In this document: positions 54,895 to 63,817 of the stretch, piece by piece | Position numbering within the stretch: the first letter of the stretch is position 1 | How the letters are laid out: each line of letters begins with the position of its first letter | Made by a program: the position numbers and the translations under genes | Source of the DNA: Catenaria anguillulae PL171 | Taxonomy: Eukaryota; Blastocladiomycota; Blastocladiomycetes; Blastocladiales; Catenariaceae | Length of the DNA stretch: 63,817 nucleotides | Direction: 5' to 3' | Assembly (NCBI GenBank): GCA_002102555.1 | Contig: MCFL01000135.1 | Span: forward strand, 1-63,817 | The notes under the pieces: model-generated | What the model was told of the DNA's origin: nothing | The model's input: only the letters and a program-made list of their open reading frames with translations | Databases searched by the model: none

Positions 54895-57800
54895 GCCAAT
54901 GCAAGCTCTACCATACTCAAATCCCCCTGCGTGGGGGGACGTAGAGTGTTCCTTGGAACAGTTCCACACAACCGCTGGTGCAAACAACCGTGCACAACTT
55001 GGCGTTGCGGTCAAAGGGCTGGATTTTTCCAGCAGCTCGGCAAAGTCACCAGCCACATAAATGCGGCGGCTCTGCAAAGAGCGCATGCCATGAAGGTATG
55101 TACTTGTCTGCCGCAACTTTGACATGCCGAATGGGAAGATTCGTCGAGTAAGCGACACGACGGGTCGCTGCGGTTCTGATGGCGAGCTCGCGACGCCAGT
55201 GATGGATCTGCTGGATTGCTGCAATGGAGCAGATGCGGCCGAGGGTGGGATGAGCGTGGATGCGGATGGTGCCGCAGGTGATGGCTGCGCCGACTGACTT
55301 GATGAATCTGAGGGTGCAGGTGGCAGCGCAGAGCGAGCTGCCGCAAGCTGTGACAATGGTGGTGTAGCCTCAGTCGAATGCGTTCGCGAAGTCGATGGCA
55401 CAGTTGCCGGCGGCAGAAAAGAGGCGGATGTCTGGGTGCTGGATGACGACGCCGCTGCTTGGCCGCGATGCGGCGTCGAAGAAGCGGACGAGGCGGATGA
55501 CTGCATGTTGGACGTCAATGCCGCCGCCGTGCGACGCTGTGGAACGACAGGCGAGAGCCGCCGCGTCGGTGGTGACGTACCAGACAAGGGACGCATGAGC
55601 GATTCCACGCGAGATCGCGATTGAGTGGCAGACAATGGTGTGGTGTGGACAGATGTCGGGAAGCGTAATTGGCAGGAGAGGGTGACGCGGGTGCTGTTAC
55701 AGTTCATGTTCGCATCCATCGGATAATGAGAATGGGGTGATACCATGAATCACTGGAATGTGCATACCTGGCGCCATGCGCATCTGAGTGCCCACATCCA
55801 TCCGCAGCATGTCCAATTGCTCCGCATACGGATTGACCTTTGGAGAGCGGGACCCGCTCGTGGGTCCACTTGTGAGTCGCGCGCCATCGTAAATCGTTGA
55901 CACATGTGCTGGCGCCGGTGGACGCGCAAGTGCCAGGTGCGGAGACGCTGAGCGAGGTGATGATGTGAGCGGCGAGAAAGAGGTAGGTTCAGAGCGAGTG
56001 GGAAGACGCGGCAGCATGTGTGCCATCAGCGTCGTCGGAAATGGGCGTGAAAGCGTTGGACACGGCAATGTTGCGTGCCTGTCGGTGTTGTGGCATGGGC
56101 GTCGCGAGCGTACGGTGTACCTTGAAAATCCCGAAAAGTCGAGGCATCGTACCCCAGATGACTGACAATCGTTGCCACCATGGAGCTCATGTTGACAACG
56201 GGCACTCGTGAGCGTGGCAAGCCGCTCGTCGATGGAGGCCAAGTGGTGCCGTACTGCGAAAATTTCCGATCACTGTGGTGCACCATGAGGTCGCGGAGAT
56301 GCTGGTCCCGAATGAACTGTAGGTTGGCGGGAACAGCAAATGCCTCGTCACTGAACTTGCCTGCGATTGCGGGTGCGTTTGAGTAGAACTCGGGCGCTTG
56401 CGAGACGAGCGGCGTGGCCTACTCCTTGGCGGTGGCGTCAAACAGTTGCTTGCCGCTGTCGTGAAGGTCGGGGTTCGGGTCGCTTTCAATGGGCTGCTGG
56501 AGCTCGCCCAACCACTGCGTCACAGAGAAACGATGTGAGGCGCGTTAGGTTGCGGGTCAGAACGAAAAACGAACATGACGCGACAAAGAGGTAATCGCGC
56601 CCATGGAAGAGGGACTCGAAATATCGAATCCGCCCAGTATACTCTTGCGCGCGCTTCTTGTCCTCGGCAGCGGCAGCCTTTTGAGCCTCTTTGGCAAGGT
56701 GCAGTTGCGCGTCGGCCCGTGGAAAAAGCAAACGAGCGCAAAGGTTTCGCAAATTCTGTTGCTGCTTGACCCAATCGACAACTTGGAGACGCTTGCCATG
56801 GTATGTCTCATGCGGCTTGAGCCCAGCCGCGCCGGGAAGAACCTGCAGGATGAGAAAGCGGTCAGCTGTGAGCAAATCGGGACGGACAAGAAGAGAGCAA
56901 GAATTAACACCTTGTACGGGATGGCGTTGTGAGCATAGAACGTTTCCATGACGTAATTCGACCAACCCAGTGCAAACGCAATCTCGTCCACACCATATCC
57001 CATCTCAAGCAGCCGCTTCGTGGTAAACCGTCGGCCATGATGCCCGACCTTTGGGTAAAAGTACTGCACCTTTTGGTAGACTTGTTGATACCCGCTGGCA
57101 ATTGTGGCGGGATCAATGAATGGGTTGCGATACGTCCTTTTGCGGCTGTCGGAATCGTCGTCAATGTCGTCGCCTGCGACCTGCTCTTGACTGGTGCGGC
57201 GGTTGCTGTCGCCGTCGCGGCATGCAATCGCGGAAGGCAGAATTGGTATGCATTGGTCAATGATCCCTTACGTGACTGCTTCAATGCCACTATCGAGTGG
57301 TGATGTCTTCTGGGCCTTTTGAGCGTTGTGCCAAGAAAAATCGTGAACCTGGCGCACGCAAGTTAGCATCGCAACAAAGGAAATCGAAGCAACTACAATG
57401 GATGTGCACCGTTTCTGGAGCGTACTTGGTCCCAAAGCTGGTCCAATCAATCACCTTGTGCATTCTGTCCCATCAAGAATGATGCAGTTGCAAAAGGAGT
57501 CATCCAGATGCGTTCATGACTGCGTCTCGGTGTGGAGCGGCATACATGAGCTTAGGCTCACTTAGCTGGGACCATTGCGATCCAAACCGAAGTGTTAGCT
57601 GATGGTTAACTGCCAAGCGGCCAAGGGCAAAGCCATGATGGGAACATACATGCATTTTCCACTTGGCCTCGAGCGCAAGACACTGGATGCCGTAAAGGAG
57701 ATGCGGCTTCTCGGGTCTATCGGCAACCAGGGTGATGGCGGCAGGTTAGAAGACATGTGACATGGGCAGCGACAACATGAGGAAAACGCCGCACTCGCCT

Positions 57801-57976
57801 GCAAACTGAGTCAATGGTTTAAAATGGTGGTGGGTGTACTGCTGCTGCTGGTCTGCTTGAGATTGTTGCTGGGGAGCAGGGGCGGGAGCAACAGTGGCAG
57901 CGGGAGGTGTAGCAGACGGCGCCGCTTGTGAAGTCACGGAACGGGTAATGTACTTCCGTTTGTCGCCGCCAGTCAT
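54895..57976 (-). CDS. Unrecognised multi-exon gene (model partial)
   Basis: Exon 1 runs 57976-57795 (MTGGDKRKYITRSVTSQ, then Q/A/P-rich). A 78-nt intron follows, then exon 2 at 57716-57562 with LLYGIQCLALEAKWKMHVC and GFALGRLAVNHQLTLRFG, which look like folded-domain sequence. Further exons include YFYPKVGHHGRRFTTKRL, EMGYGVDEIAFALGWSNYV and NAIPYK, joined across a 68-nt intron (56910-56843) to VLPGAAGLKPHETYHGKRL. A coiled AKEAQKAAAAEDKKRAQEY stretch precedes QYGTTWPPSTSGLPRSRVP. The C-terminal part is a long serine/proline/alanine-rich region reaching about 54.9-55.7 kb. I could not settle the exons between 57562 and 57260 or the true end. I know no family with these blocks; a nuclear regulatory protein is one guess. 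Confidence 0.5.
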
Positions 57977-58577
57977 TATCAATTGTTGCGTGTTGAGCGG
58001 TGGTGAGTGTGTTCGGCAGGCAGGAAGAGGCGCGGCGAGTCGAACGAGGGATGCGAGGCAGCGGGGTGCGAGGTGACAGCGGGAGTTGCCTGCAACGAAA
58101 TTGCGACAAGGATGATGAGCTGGTGCTTTGGATGCTTGTGGACTGGCTGAGCTACGATTCGGGTCTTTAAGGTCGAACTGATGGTCGGAGAGGGCCAGGA
58201 TATTTACATCGCTCAGGGTGACACGTGCTCCGGGGAGGGAGGGGGCTTTCATTGTACTTGCGGGATGATTGAACGGCGACCACATGGGGCAGTGAGACAG
58301 CATCGGTGTCGATCCTCCATTGATCCCCTTGAGAAAACTGAGACAAGAGTGAGTGATAGAGAACAAGAGGGTGAGTCAAGAGATAGAAGAGAAAGAAGAG
58401 TGAGATAAAAAAAAGAAGAGTGAGATGACAGAGAGAGGGAGAAAAGAGGTGAGACATGTGATAGAAGAAGTAAAATAAAGACAGGCGGCAGTACGATAAG
58501 GAAAGAGTCCGGAGCCGTTGGTGTAACCTGCAGCATTCACTCGCCCCGCAATCTGCCTGATCAACCGCCATGACCTA
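57977..58577. other. 5' flank of the unknown gene with a purine-rich tract
   Basis: I see no gene. From about 58340 to 58480 the plus strand is almost pure A/G (GAGA, AAGAAG and GTGAG units), a possible triplex-forming or nucleosome-poor stretch. It ends about 100 bp before the transposon. Confidence 0.5.
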
Positions 58578-58864
58578 CAGCCGTGGAAATAAATTGTGGC
58601 GGGGCCTTCGATCAGAACTGAGTCAGTTTTCTATCAGAACTCGGTCAGTTCATAAGAGATCGGCAGTCAGTAACTGACCGAGCTGACCGAAATGATGGTG
58701 GCTGCACAGTAACTTGCACCTATGCAACTTGAAATAAACCCATGGCAACGTACTGACTGGCACTTCTCCTGAATCCTGCGACCAACTGATCCGAATTCCC
58801 GTGCTCCAATATTGGGGTCAAGTCCTCACCCGCATTCACCCATCATCCATTCCCACGACACGTG
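58578..58864 (+). repeat. Left terminal inverted repeat of the Tc1-like element
   Basis: 287 bp. Contains several TCAGTT/AACTGA units around 58615-58680 (CTGAGTCAGTT, CGGTCAGTTC, CAGTAACTGACCG) that could be transposase binding sites. Confidence 0.9.
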
Positions 58865-58895
58865 TCAGGCGTCGAACACCGAAACCTCGCTCGTA

Positions 58896-59293
58896 ATGGC
58901 CCCGAAAGCTCGCTCGAATTCCAGTGCTGCCGCGGCAGCTGGCTCGGCCAGCGCCGGTCAATCAACGACGCATGAAATTGTCGCTGTTATGACGACAGGC
59001 CACAGCTTTTGCTACTACATCAAGCACAGAACGAAAATACGGAGCTCTTGGCGGGTCAGGAAGGGAAAAGCCTGCCAGAGCGGATCGAAACAAACCTGGC
59101 CGATTCCCAACGGCGTGATTCGCCAGCGTCTATCGGCTCCGAATCTGACCGCTCAACGCCATCTGTCGTGACTACGGAGGACGACGACGCAGCTGTGCAT
59201 GGATTCAGCCATGCAGATGTTGACAATGGTCTGATGCCGTCATCGGGTGACGACAAACAAGCGAATGGTGATCTCTTTGACCAGAATTGGTGA
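58896..59293 (+). CDS. Cargo reading frame inside the Tc1-like element
   Basis: ATG at 58896 opens MAPKARSNSSAAAAAGS, ending about HEIVAV. A second frame (LLHQAQNENTELLAGQE ... DLFDQNW, stop at 59293) follows without a proper intron between. The two parts look like one short acidic protein, perhaps a helical N-part and a disordered C-part. It has no resemblance to transposase, so it may be a captured host gene fragment. The host parent is not in this window. Confidence 0.4.
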
Positions 59294-59533
59294 TGTGAAT
59301 GCCGATTGGAGCTTATTGTATTGGTGACAATGTTCCCTGTATCTTTTGTACATGAAGCCCTTTCTCCTTACTTGGCGTATACGACCTCCTTTTCCCTTAG
59401 TAGTATCCCGCACGCCGAATCAATGAATATGCCATATCTGCTGTCAAGGTGTGCCGGATCTGCCAAGCAATGCGTGCACGACTCAGCAAGAGGTGGTCAA
59501 ATGCATTTCGCGATCATAATAAACGAACCGTTT

Positions 59534-59960
59534 TGAACGACAATCGCAGCTTATGCAATGTGTTCCGGACAGCACGTTCACCAATCAAGATACCCGTCGC
59601 TCGCTCCAGGTGGGCTTGCAGCTCGTGCGAGGTAGCGGACGGATGCTCGTTGTGTAGAACTCCAAGGCACTTTGAATCGCATCATTTTGTCAGAATGTGA
59701 ATGCAGGGAGACGTCGAGAAAACTGAGTACAAACCCTTTCGTGAAACTTAGTCATTTTGACTGGGCGACCACGAGGCGTTCTGTGGGGTACCTGCGTTGC
59801 CGTTCCATGATCTTTGTAGTTGTGCACCCAACGTTGAACAGTGCGCTCAGGAACATTGGTGACCCGAGCTGCTTCATGGACACTGGCTGCTTCAGAAGCG
59901 ACGTTTTTCGCGACTTGAAGGGCCAGATCGGAACCAGCGAGGTAGTGCCTCTTGGTGTTT
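59534..59960 (-). pseudogene. Transposase fragment (DNA-binding part), Tc1-like
   Basis: The first helix-turn-helix reads ASVHEAARVTNVPERTVQRW followed by HRTPRGRPVKMT, the GRPR-like linker of Tc1 transposases. About 80 bases further, in another frame, HPSATSHELQAHLERATG with VRNTLHKLRLSFKTV matches the second helix-turn-helix. Either an intron or a frame loss separates them. The catalytic domain is absent. Confidence 0.7.
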
Positions 59961-59997
59961 GTCGACGTCCCTTTTACAGTACCATGGTTTGGATACC

Positions 59998-60283
59998 ACG
60001 TGTCGTGGGAATGGATGATGGGTGAATGCGGGTGAGGACTTGACCCCAATATTGGAGCACGGGAATTCGGATCAGTTGGTCGCAGGATTCAGGAGAAGTG
60101 CCAGTCAGTACGTTGCCATGGGTTTATTTCAAGTTGCATAGGTGCAAGTTACTGTGCAGCCACCATCATTTCGGTCAGCTCGGTCAGTTACTGACTGCCG
60201 ATCTCTTATGAACTGACCGAGTTCTGATAGAAAACTGACTCAGTTCTGATCGAAGGCCCCGCCACAATTTATTTCCACGGCTG
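59998..60283 (-). repeat. Right terminal inverted repeat of the Tc1-like element
   Basis: 286 bp, the reverse complement of the left repeat, ending CCACGGCTG next to TA. Confidence 0.9.
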
Positions 60284-60399
60284 TACCTCCGTTTCTCCCG
60301 TGCAGATAGCGGATGCATTGCGCTCTTCTTGACTGGCGGAACTCGACGAGCTCGTGCAGAAGCTGACACCACTTCAATTCGCCCAACGCTGGGCTCATC

Positions 60400-61060
60400 C
60401 CATGCTGCTTGCAACACTCCTGTCCATCCCTATACCTCGTCGTTGCTCGCATGCCACACCCGATCGGGAATCTCTACCCGCTGTTGCAATTGGTCTTTCG
60501 CTCGTGCTGATTGCAGGCTGCTCGCACATCCCTGGCGCACTGCTTTGCCGCTTGCGCCACTTTGGCAGATCACATCGGTCAGCGAGCGATGCCGTGTCGC
60601 ACAATGCGGTGTCACTCTTCTTGCGATTGCGCTCGCTTTTGATGGGATGTCTGCTAAGCTGCCTGCCGTGCTGCTTGCACCACTTTGAACGACCGAGCGC
60701 TGAACGGCTTGCAGTCCTGCTTGCACCACTGATCAGATGCACCCCCTCATCTTGCTCTTTCCTGCCCTTAACGATGGTGTGCCAAGCTGGATGCCGGGCC
60801 CATGCCGCGCTGCTTGCGCCACTCTTGCCCGTCCCATTATCGGCCGTCCCTGCTCCAAAGACCTGAGCATGGCTCTCAACTCTCGATTTCGCACTTCGCA
60901 TGTGGACCTGGCTCCAACGTGACCCGTGCTGCTTTTTGTTTGCACCACTTGGACGGATAAAAACGGTCAGTGACCAATGCTGCATCGCTTGCATCGCTCA
61001 TCTTCCTATTTCGCTCACTTGACGTGGGGATGAGGCGCTGCTTGCACCATGTTCGATACT
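60400..61060. repeat. Degenerate minisatellite of GCTGCTTGCACCAC motif
   Basis: About eight spaced copies or near copies of GCTGCTTGCACCACTT occur (near 60400, 60515, 60545, 60668, 60718, 60807, 60930 and 61040). Spacers vary from 30 to 120 bp. I see no believable gene, although minus-strand frames show repeated SGASS/GASR peptides because of the array. Confidence 0.6.
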
Positions 61061-61289
61061 ATTTCCTTCATGTTCACTTCACAGACTCCGAACCTAGTCA
61101 CAAGGCGCAACACCTGCTATGAAAAAACCTTTGAAAGCTCGGGCAATTACATCAGCAACGTCCAAACATCGACCCTTGACTGCCCATCACGGCCACCGAT
61201 GCCGTCACCATCGGCGCAGTTGATCCGACGCCGCCTGGATCGGCGGCCAGCTACGCCGAGATGCCAGAGCTGATCAGCAAGGCACCGCC

Positions 61290-61830
61290 AACAACCTGAC
61301 GCCCCGGCAATGGCGGCTTCATCCTAGTCCGTAGGCGCAACAGGAAGATTCCTACTAAGGACCTCTCGCAGCATCGCGGTGATCAGCGCATCAATGTCGG
61401 ATCTGACAACGACAAGTACAAGGAATACGCGATCGCCATCCCAATCTCTCCTGGCAACCCAGCTGTTGGACCCATTCAACAAGCCATCTGTGCGGCGCTC
61501 CGGCTGACGCAGGTCCCACTCATTGGGCTCTCTCCGCTCCACAAGTTCCGCAAACCCGATTCGCCGCAGGAGACGATTTACAAGATGGTGTTCAGCACCA
61601 GCGCGTTGTCCTTACAACACAAGAAACGTTGGAGCTTCTGCGGGTAGAAACTTGCGCCTTTTACGCACGTTTAAAGGTGAAAGCTGCGGGTTTCGAGCAA
61701 ATCCACAACTTTTTCTTGCACCTTTCCAGCACAACCTGCACCTGTGGCTACAGCCAGTCCACATTCATTGAGCACCAATTGCCCAGTCCTTGTCAATCTG
61801 CCAGCTTCCTGATTCTACACACTTCCCACT
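61290..61830 (+). mobile_element. Possible LINE-like remnant
   Basis: One frame reads GGFILVRRRNRKIPTKDLSQ near 61310, and another near 61630-61800 reads VETCAFYARLKVKAAG followed by CTCGYSQSTFIEHQL...C. The C-x-C...H...C pattern recalls the zinc-knuckle tail of non-LTR retrotransposon ORF2 proteins. The frames are broken and no reverse transcriptase core is seen. The call is tentative. Confidence 0.3.
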
Positions 61831-61840
61831 TTCTGCCACA

Positions 61841-62200
61841 ATGCCAACTGATTGCGGCCACAAGAGCCACAACAGCCCTGGCCTCAATCCCCAGAACCAG
61901 GAGGACTTCAACATCTACCTGAACCTGCTCCGCCAATTCCAGCAAGATTTCCCTACTGCCCCCTTCAACTGGACTGAGCTTGGTTGTTGCACTCTTGACG
62001 CATTCACAGTCCTTGGTGTTGGTGAGCCACCCATTGGCAGCCAACTGTATTCCATTGGCCGCAACATTACAAACTCTGCCTGCAGCCTTGCTTCCTGCCG
62101 TTGGGCTCTTGTTGCAGAAGTGACCACCGCCAGTGAGACAGGCAACAACGCCATCATGGAGCCTGAGGTTTGCTGTCTTGTCTTGCCTGATTGTGCTTAG
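61841..62200 (+). CDS. Uncharacterised small reading frame
   Basis: ATG near 61841 gives MPTDCGHKSHNSPGLNPQNQ, about 119 aa with several cysteines (LGCCTLDAF, NSACSLASCRW, EVCCLVLPDCA at the stop). It looks more protein-like than its surroundings but matches nothing I know. It may belong to the same repeat family as its neighbours. Confidence 0.3.
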   Translation: MPTDCGHKSHNSPGLNPQNQEDFNIYLNLLRQFQQDFPTAPFNWTELGCCTLDAFTVLGVGEPPIGSQLYSIGRNITNSACSLASCRWALVAEVTTASETGNNAIMEPEVCCLVLPDCA

Positions 62201-62379
62201 TGTCATCTCCATCTTGTTATGTCTGACCTTGGAACCTATTTCAAACTGGTAGGCTCAGTTCCATAAACACAAGTCCCATGTCCAGCGTCGAGTCAATGAC
62301 CAAGCCACCTGTCATGACCAAAACAGCCAACAGGCTGCAATGCAAGCAGAACTTCAGCTACTGGCGCTGACAACAACTT

Positions 62380-63132
62380 GTGTATGTGACATTCCGGGCT
62401 CTCTTGTTCTTTTACATGTTGATACCAAGCATACAACTGACACACTATGGAATGTCTGCAAAGTTGGCCAAGGCGACATCAGGCCACTTCCTTGGGCATT
62501 CTGGCATCACCTTGGTGCCATGCCTGCACGACCAAGTGGTGGAGCTGCTACGGCGCCGAAAGATGTCAGCGCACTGTGGACTGGCAAAGACCCTTGTCGA
62601 GCGGCTCATGAGTACGGCCAAGATCCGAGCAACGGCGGCATGTGTGGTTGATGTGCATCTGCGGCAACAGTTCCCCGATCTTGCATCCATCCTCGCACAA
62701 GTTGTTGCGATCGCCTCCACGACCGTCCAGACTGTGTTGTGGAAGGAGCGCTGCAAGCTAGTCGGACCGATTGCGCGACGCGCACCAGAAGAGTTACCGG
62801 CTCGACAACCCTGTCCATGCGCCCACTGCCAAGAGGAGCGCGTCTCGAGACCCCAGCGGTCGCCCATGGACTCTGCGCTTGTTGCCGCACACTACATCTA
62901 CGAATGTCGCGCTGGTCGCTTGCCACTTGTTGGCTCCTTGGCCACCTCGCCTGTGCCTGGTTCCTTTAGCGAATGGCGGTTCCACGGCACCCTCCCAGGG
63001 CTCTCGACCCCCCAGTTCGGATTCGATCATTCACAGCAACGCTTTGCTACCCGTGTTGGGGTACAGTCAGGTACTCATTCTGTCTTTGTCCCCTCGCTCT
63101 CCCCTACTGCTGTCTCTGCGCTCGTGGTGTAA
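62380..63132 (+). CDS. Uncharacterised frame in a repeat copy, near a poly(A) run
   Basis: An open frame of up to 250 codons contains a CPCAHC cysteine cluster and ends VSALVV. Its start is uncertain. The region from 62484 repeats the unit seen at 54366-54560, and an A18 run (63483-63500) lies 350 bases past the stop. This suggests the 3' end of a retroposed or repeat-family transcript rather than a host gene. Confidence 0.35.
   Translation: MYVTFRALLFFYMLIPSIQLTHYGMSAKLAKATSGHFLGHSGITLVPCLHDQVVELLRRRKMSAHCGLAKTLVERLMSTAKIRATAACVVDVHLRQQFPDLASILAQVVAIASTTVQTVLWKERCKLVGPIARRAPEELPARQPCPCAHCQEERVSRPQRSPMDSALVAAHYIYECRAGRLPLVGSLATSPVPGSFSEWRFHGTLPGLSTPQFGFDHSQQRFATRVGVQSGTHSVFVPSLSPTAVSALVV
62484..62533 (+). 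repeat. Short dispersed repeat, copy 2
   Basis: About 50 bp nearly identical to the minus strand at about 54490-54540, with the core CTGGCATCACCTTGGTGCC. Confidence 0.6.
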
Positions 63133-63482
63133 TCTTCTCTAGTCCTTTGTTGTTTGCTTTTCATTTGACACAGTTTCCCCTCGTTTGTGCTTGAACTTTC
63201 TTGGTTTATTTTTGCAAATTGTTTATGTTGTGCAACTGCGATATGGTTGAGTGTTGACTTTGGGTTTTGTTACTCCTCTTCCGTTTACATCCTCTTTTCC
63301 CTCTCCTTCTTACCCTCTCCTTTGACCCCGTGGCCAAATGCCCCTACCACCAATTGCTTGCCATTTTCTCTGCTTGCTTTTGTCATTCATTGAGTGTCTT
63401 GGAACTGTGACCTTCCTGCTCTTGTACCTTCTTTAAAGACTTCTGTGTTGGTTTTCAGCTTCAATACATGTGGTAGCGATTC

Positions 63483-63500
63483 AAAAAAAAAAAAAAAAAA
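63483..63500 (+). other. A18 run
   Basis: It follows CATGTGGTAGCGATTC with no AATAAA close by. It could be a retroelement tail or a simple homopolymer. Confidence 0.4.
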
Positions 63501-63817
63501 GCATAATGAACTGCAAAGGAGATTTTTTTTTGTTAACCACGTTGCATGTATTTATAAAATCGTATCAGCTCTGAACACCCAAAGAGGAAGGGAAAGGGTG
63601 GATAATTCAAACAGACACTCAGAATACACCTGCCAGAGGCAGCAACAGGCACACAACACAATGGAAGGAGCGGTTGGCAACAGTGGGGCGGGGGGGGGGG
63701 GGGGGAGGGGGGGAGGGGAAGGAAGAATATGTAAGCCAATGGTGATAAGGGCAAGAAATCAAGGTGAGGGCAAAGGCAGCATCAAGAGTGCAGGTTGGGG
63801 GGGGGGGGTTGAGGCAC
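63501..63817. other. Non-coding end with long G runs
   Basis: I see no gene. G-rich runs lie at about 63684-63718 (with single A interruptions) and 63797-63808, and could form G-quadruplexes. Confidence 0.5.

Larger units (their letters stand above)
58578..60283. mobile_element. Tc1/mariner-like DNA transposon, defective, with foreign cargo
   Basis: This is a 1706-bp element flanked by TA on both sides (58576-58577 and 60284-60285), the Tc1/mariner target duplication. The ends begin CAGCCGTGGAAATAAATTG. Its terminal inverted repeats are 286-287 bp and look identical. The right half holds only the DNA-binding part of a Tc1-type transposase (minus strand). No DDE/DDD catalytic domain is seen. 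The left half carries an unrelated plus-strand frame. It is not autonomous as it stands. Confidence 0.85.

Noticed and set aside
60395-60994. Minus-strand 199-codon frame with repeated SGASS peptides
   Set aside because: The peptide repeats follow from the DNA minisatellite, there is no conserved start context, and neighbouring frames are equally open.

Overview
The window looks like nuclear DNA of a fungus. It carries a division-II-type chitin synthase, a monofunctional chorismate synthase, a Bzz1-like F-BAR/SH3 protein, indoleamine 2,3-dioxygenase and a Bcs1 AAA-ATPase. The genes are dense and are split by short GT-AG introns, mostly 62-110 nt. Many long G or C homopolymers are present. An early-diverging (chytrid- or blastocladiomycete-like) fungus is my guess, but nothing here proves the phylum. 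Gene models were read by eye. Exon joins were accepted when the splice sites, the reading phase and the family sequence agreed.

Layout. 0-2.7 kb: the end of a chitin synthase gene (+) and a stomatin/band-7 gene (-). 2.9-15.1 kb: three tandem minus-strand copies of a SNF2-helicase-derived gene whose ATPase motifs have been replaced; the third is intact (1298 aa), the second has a few lesions and the first is badly broken. 15.3-23.1 kb: a PPR-like mitochondrial protein, a beta-adaptin without ear, and IDO, all on the plus strand. 23.5-41.7 kb: a large inverted duplication. Two 4.87 kb arms (23465-28333 and 36833-41700) flank an 8.5 kb unique core with TSR1, two doubtful small genes, BCS1 and chorismate synthase. 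Each arm holds the same dead protein kinase gene and two tRNA-like sequences, one of them exactly at the outer edge. 41.9-53 kb: an F-box protein, the F-BAR/SH3 protein, a small coiled-coil protein, the PP4 catalytic subunit and an ATP-grasp protein. 53.2-53.5 kb: two tRNA-Arg(CCT) genes in a perfect 152-bp tandem duplication.

From 53.6 kb to the end the DNA is repeat-rich: a foldback element with telomere-like repeats and a 28-bp palindrome, an unrecognised multi-exon gene, a Tc1/mariner-like transposon with 287-bp terminal inverted repeats and a foreign reading frame inside, a degenerate minisatellite, a possible LINE remnant, and a second copy of a short repeat family near a poly(A) run.

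Most genes are ordinary housekeeping genes with no functional link to their neighbours. The notable parts are the decaying array of catalytically altered SNF2-like genes, the inverted duplication bounded by tRNA-like sequences, and the repeat cluster beside the tRNA-Arg pair.
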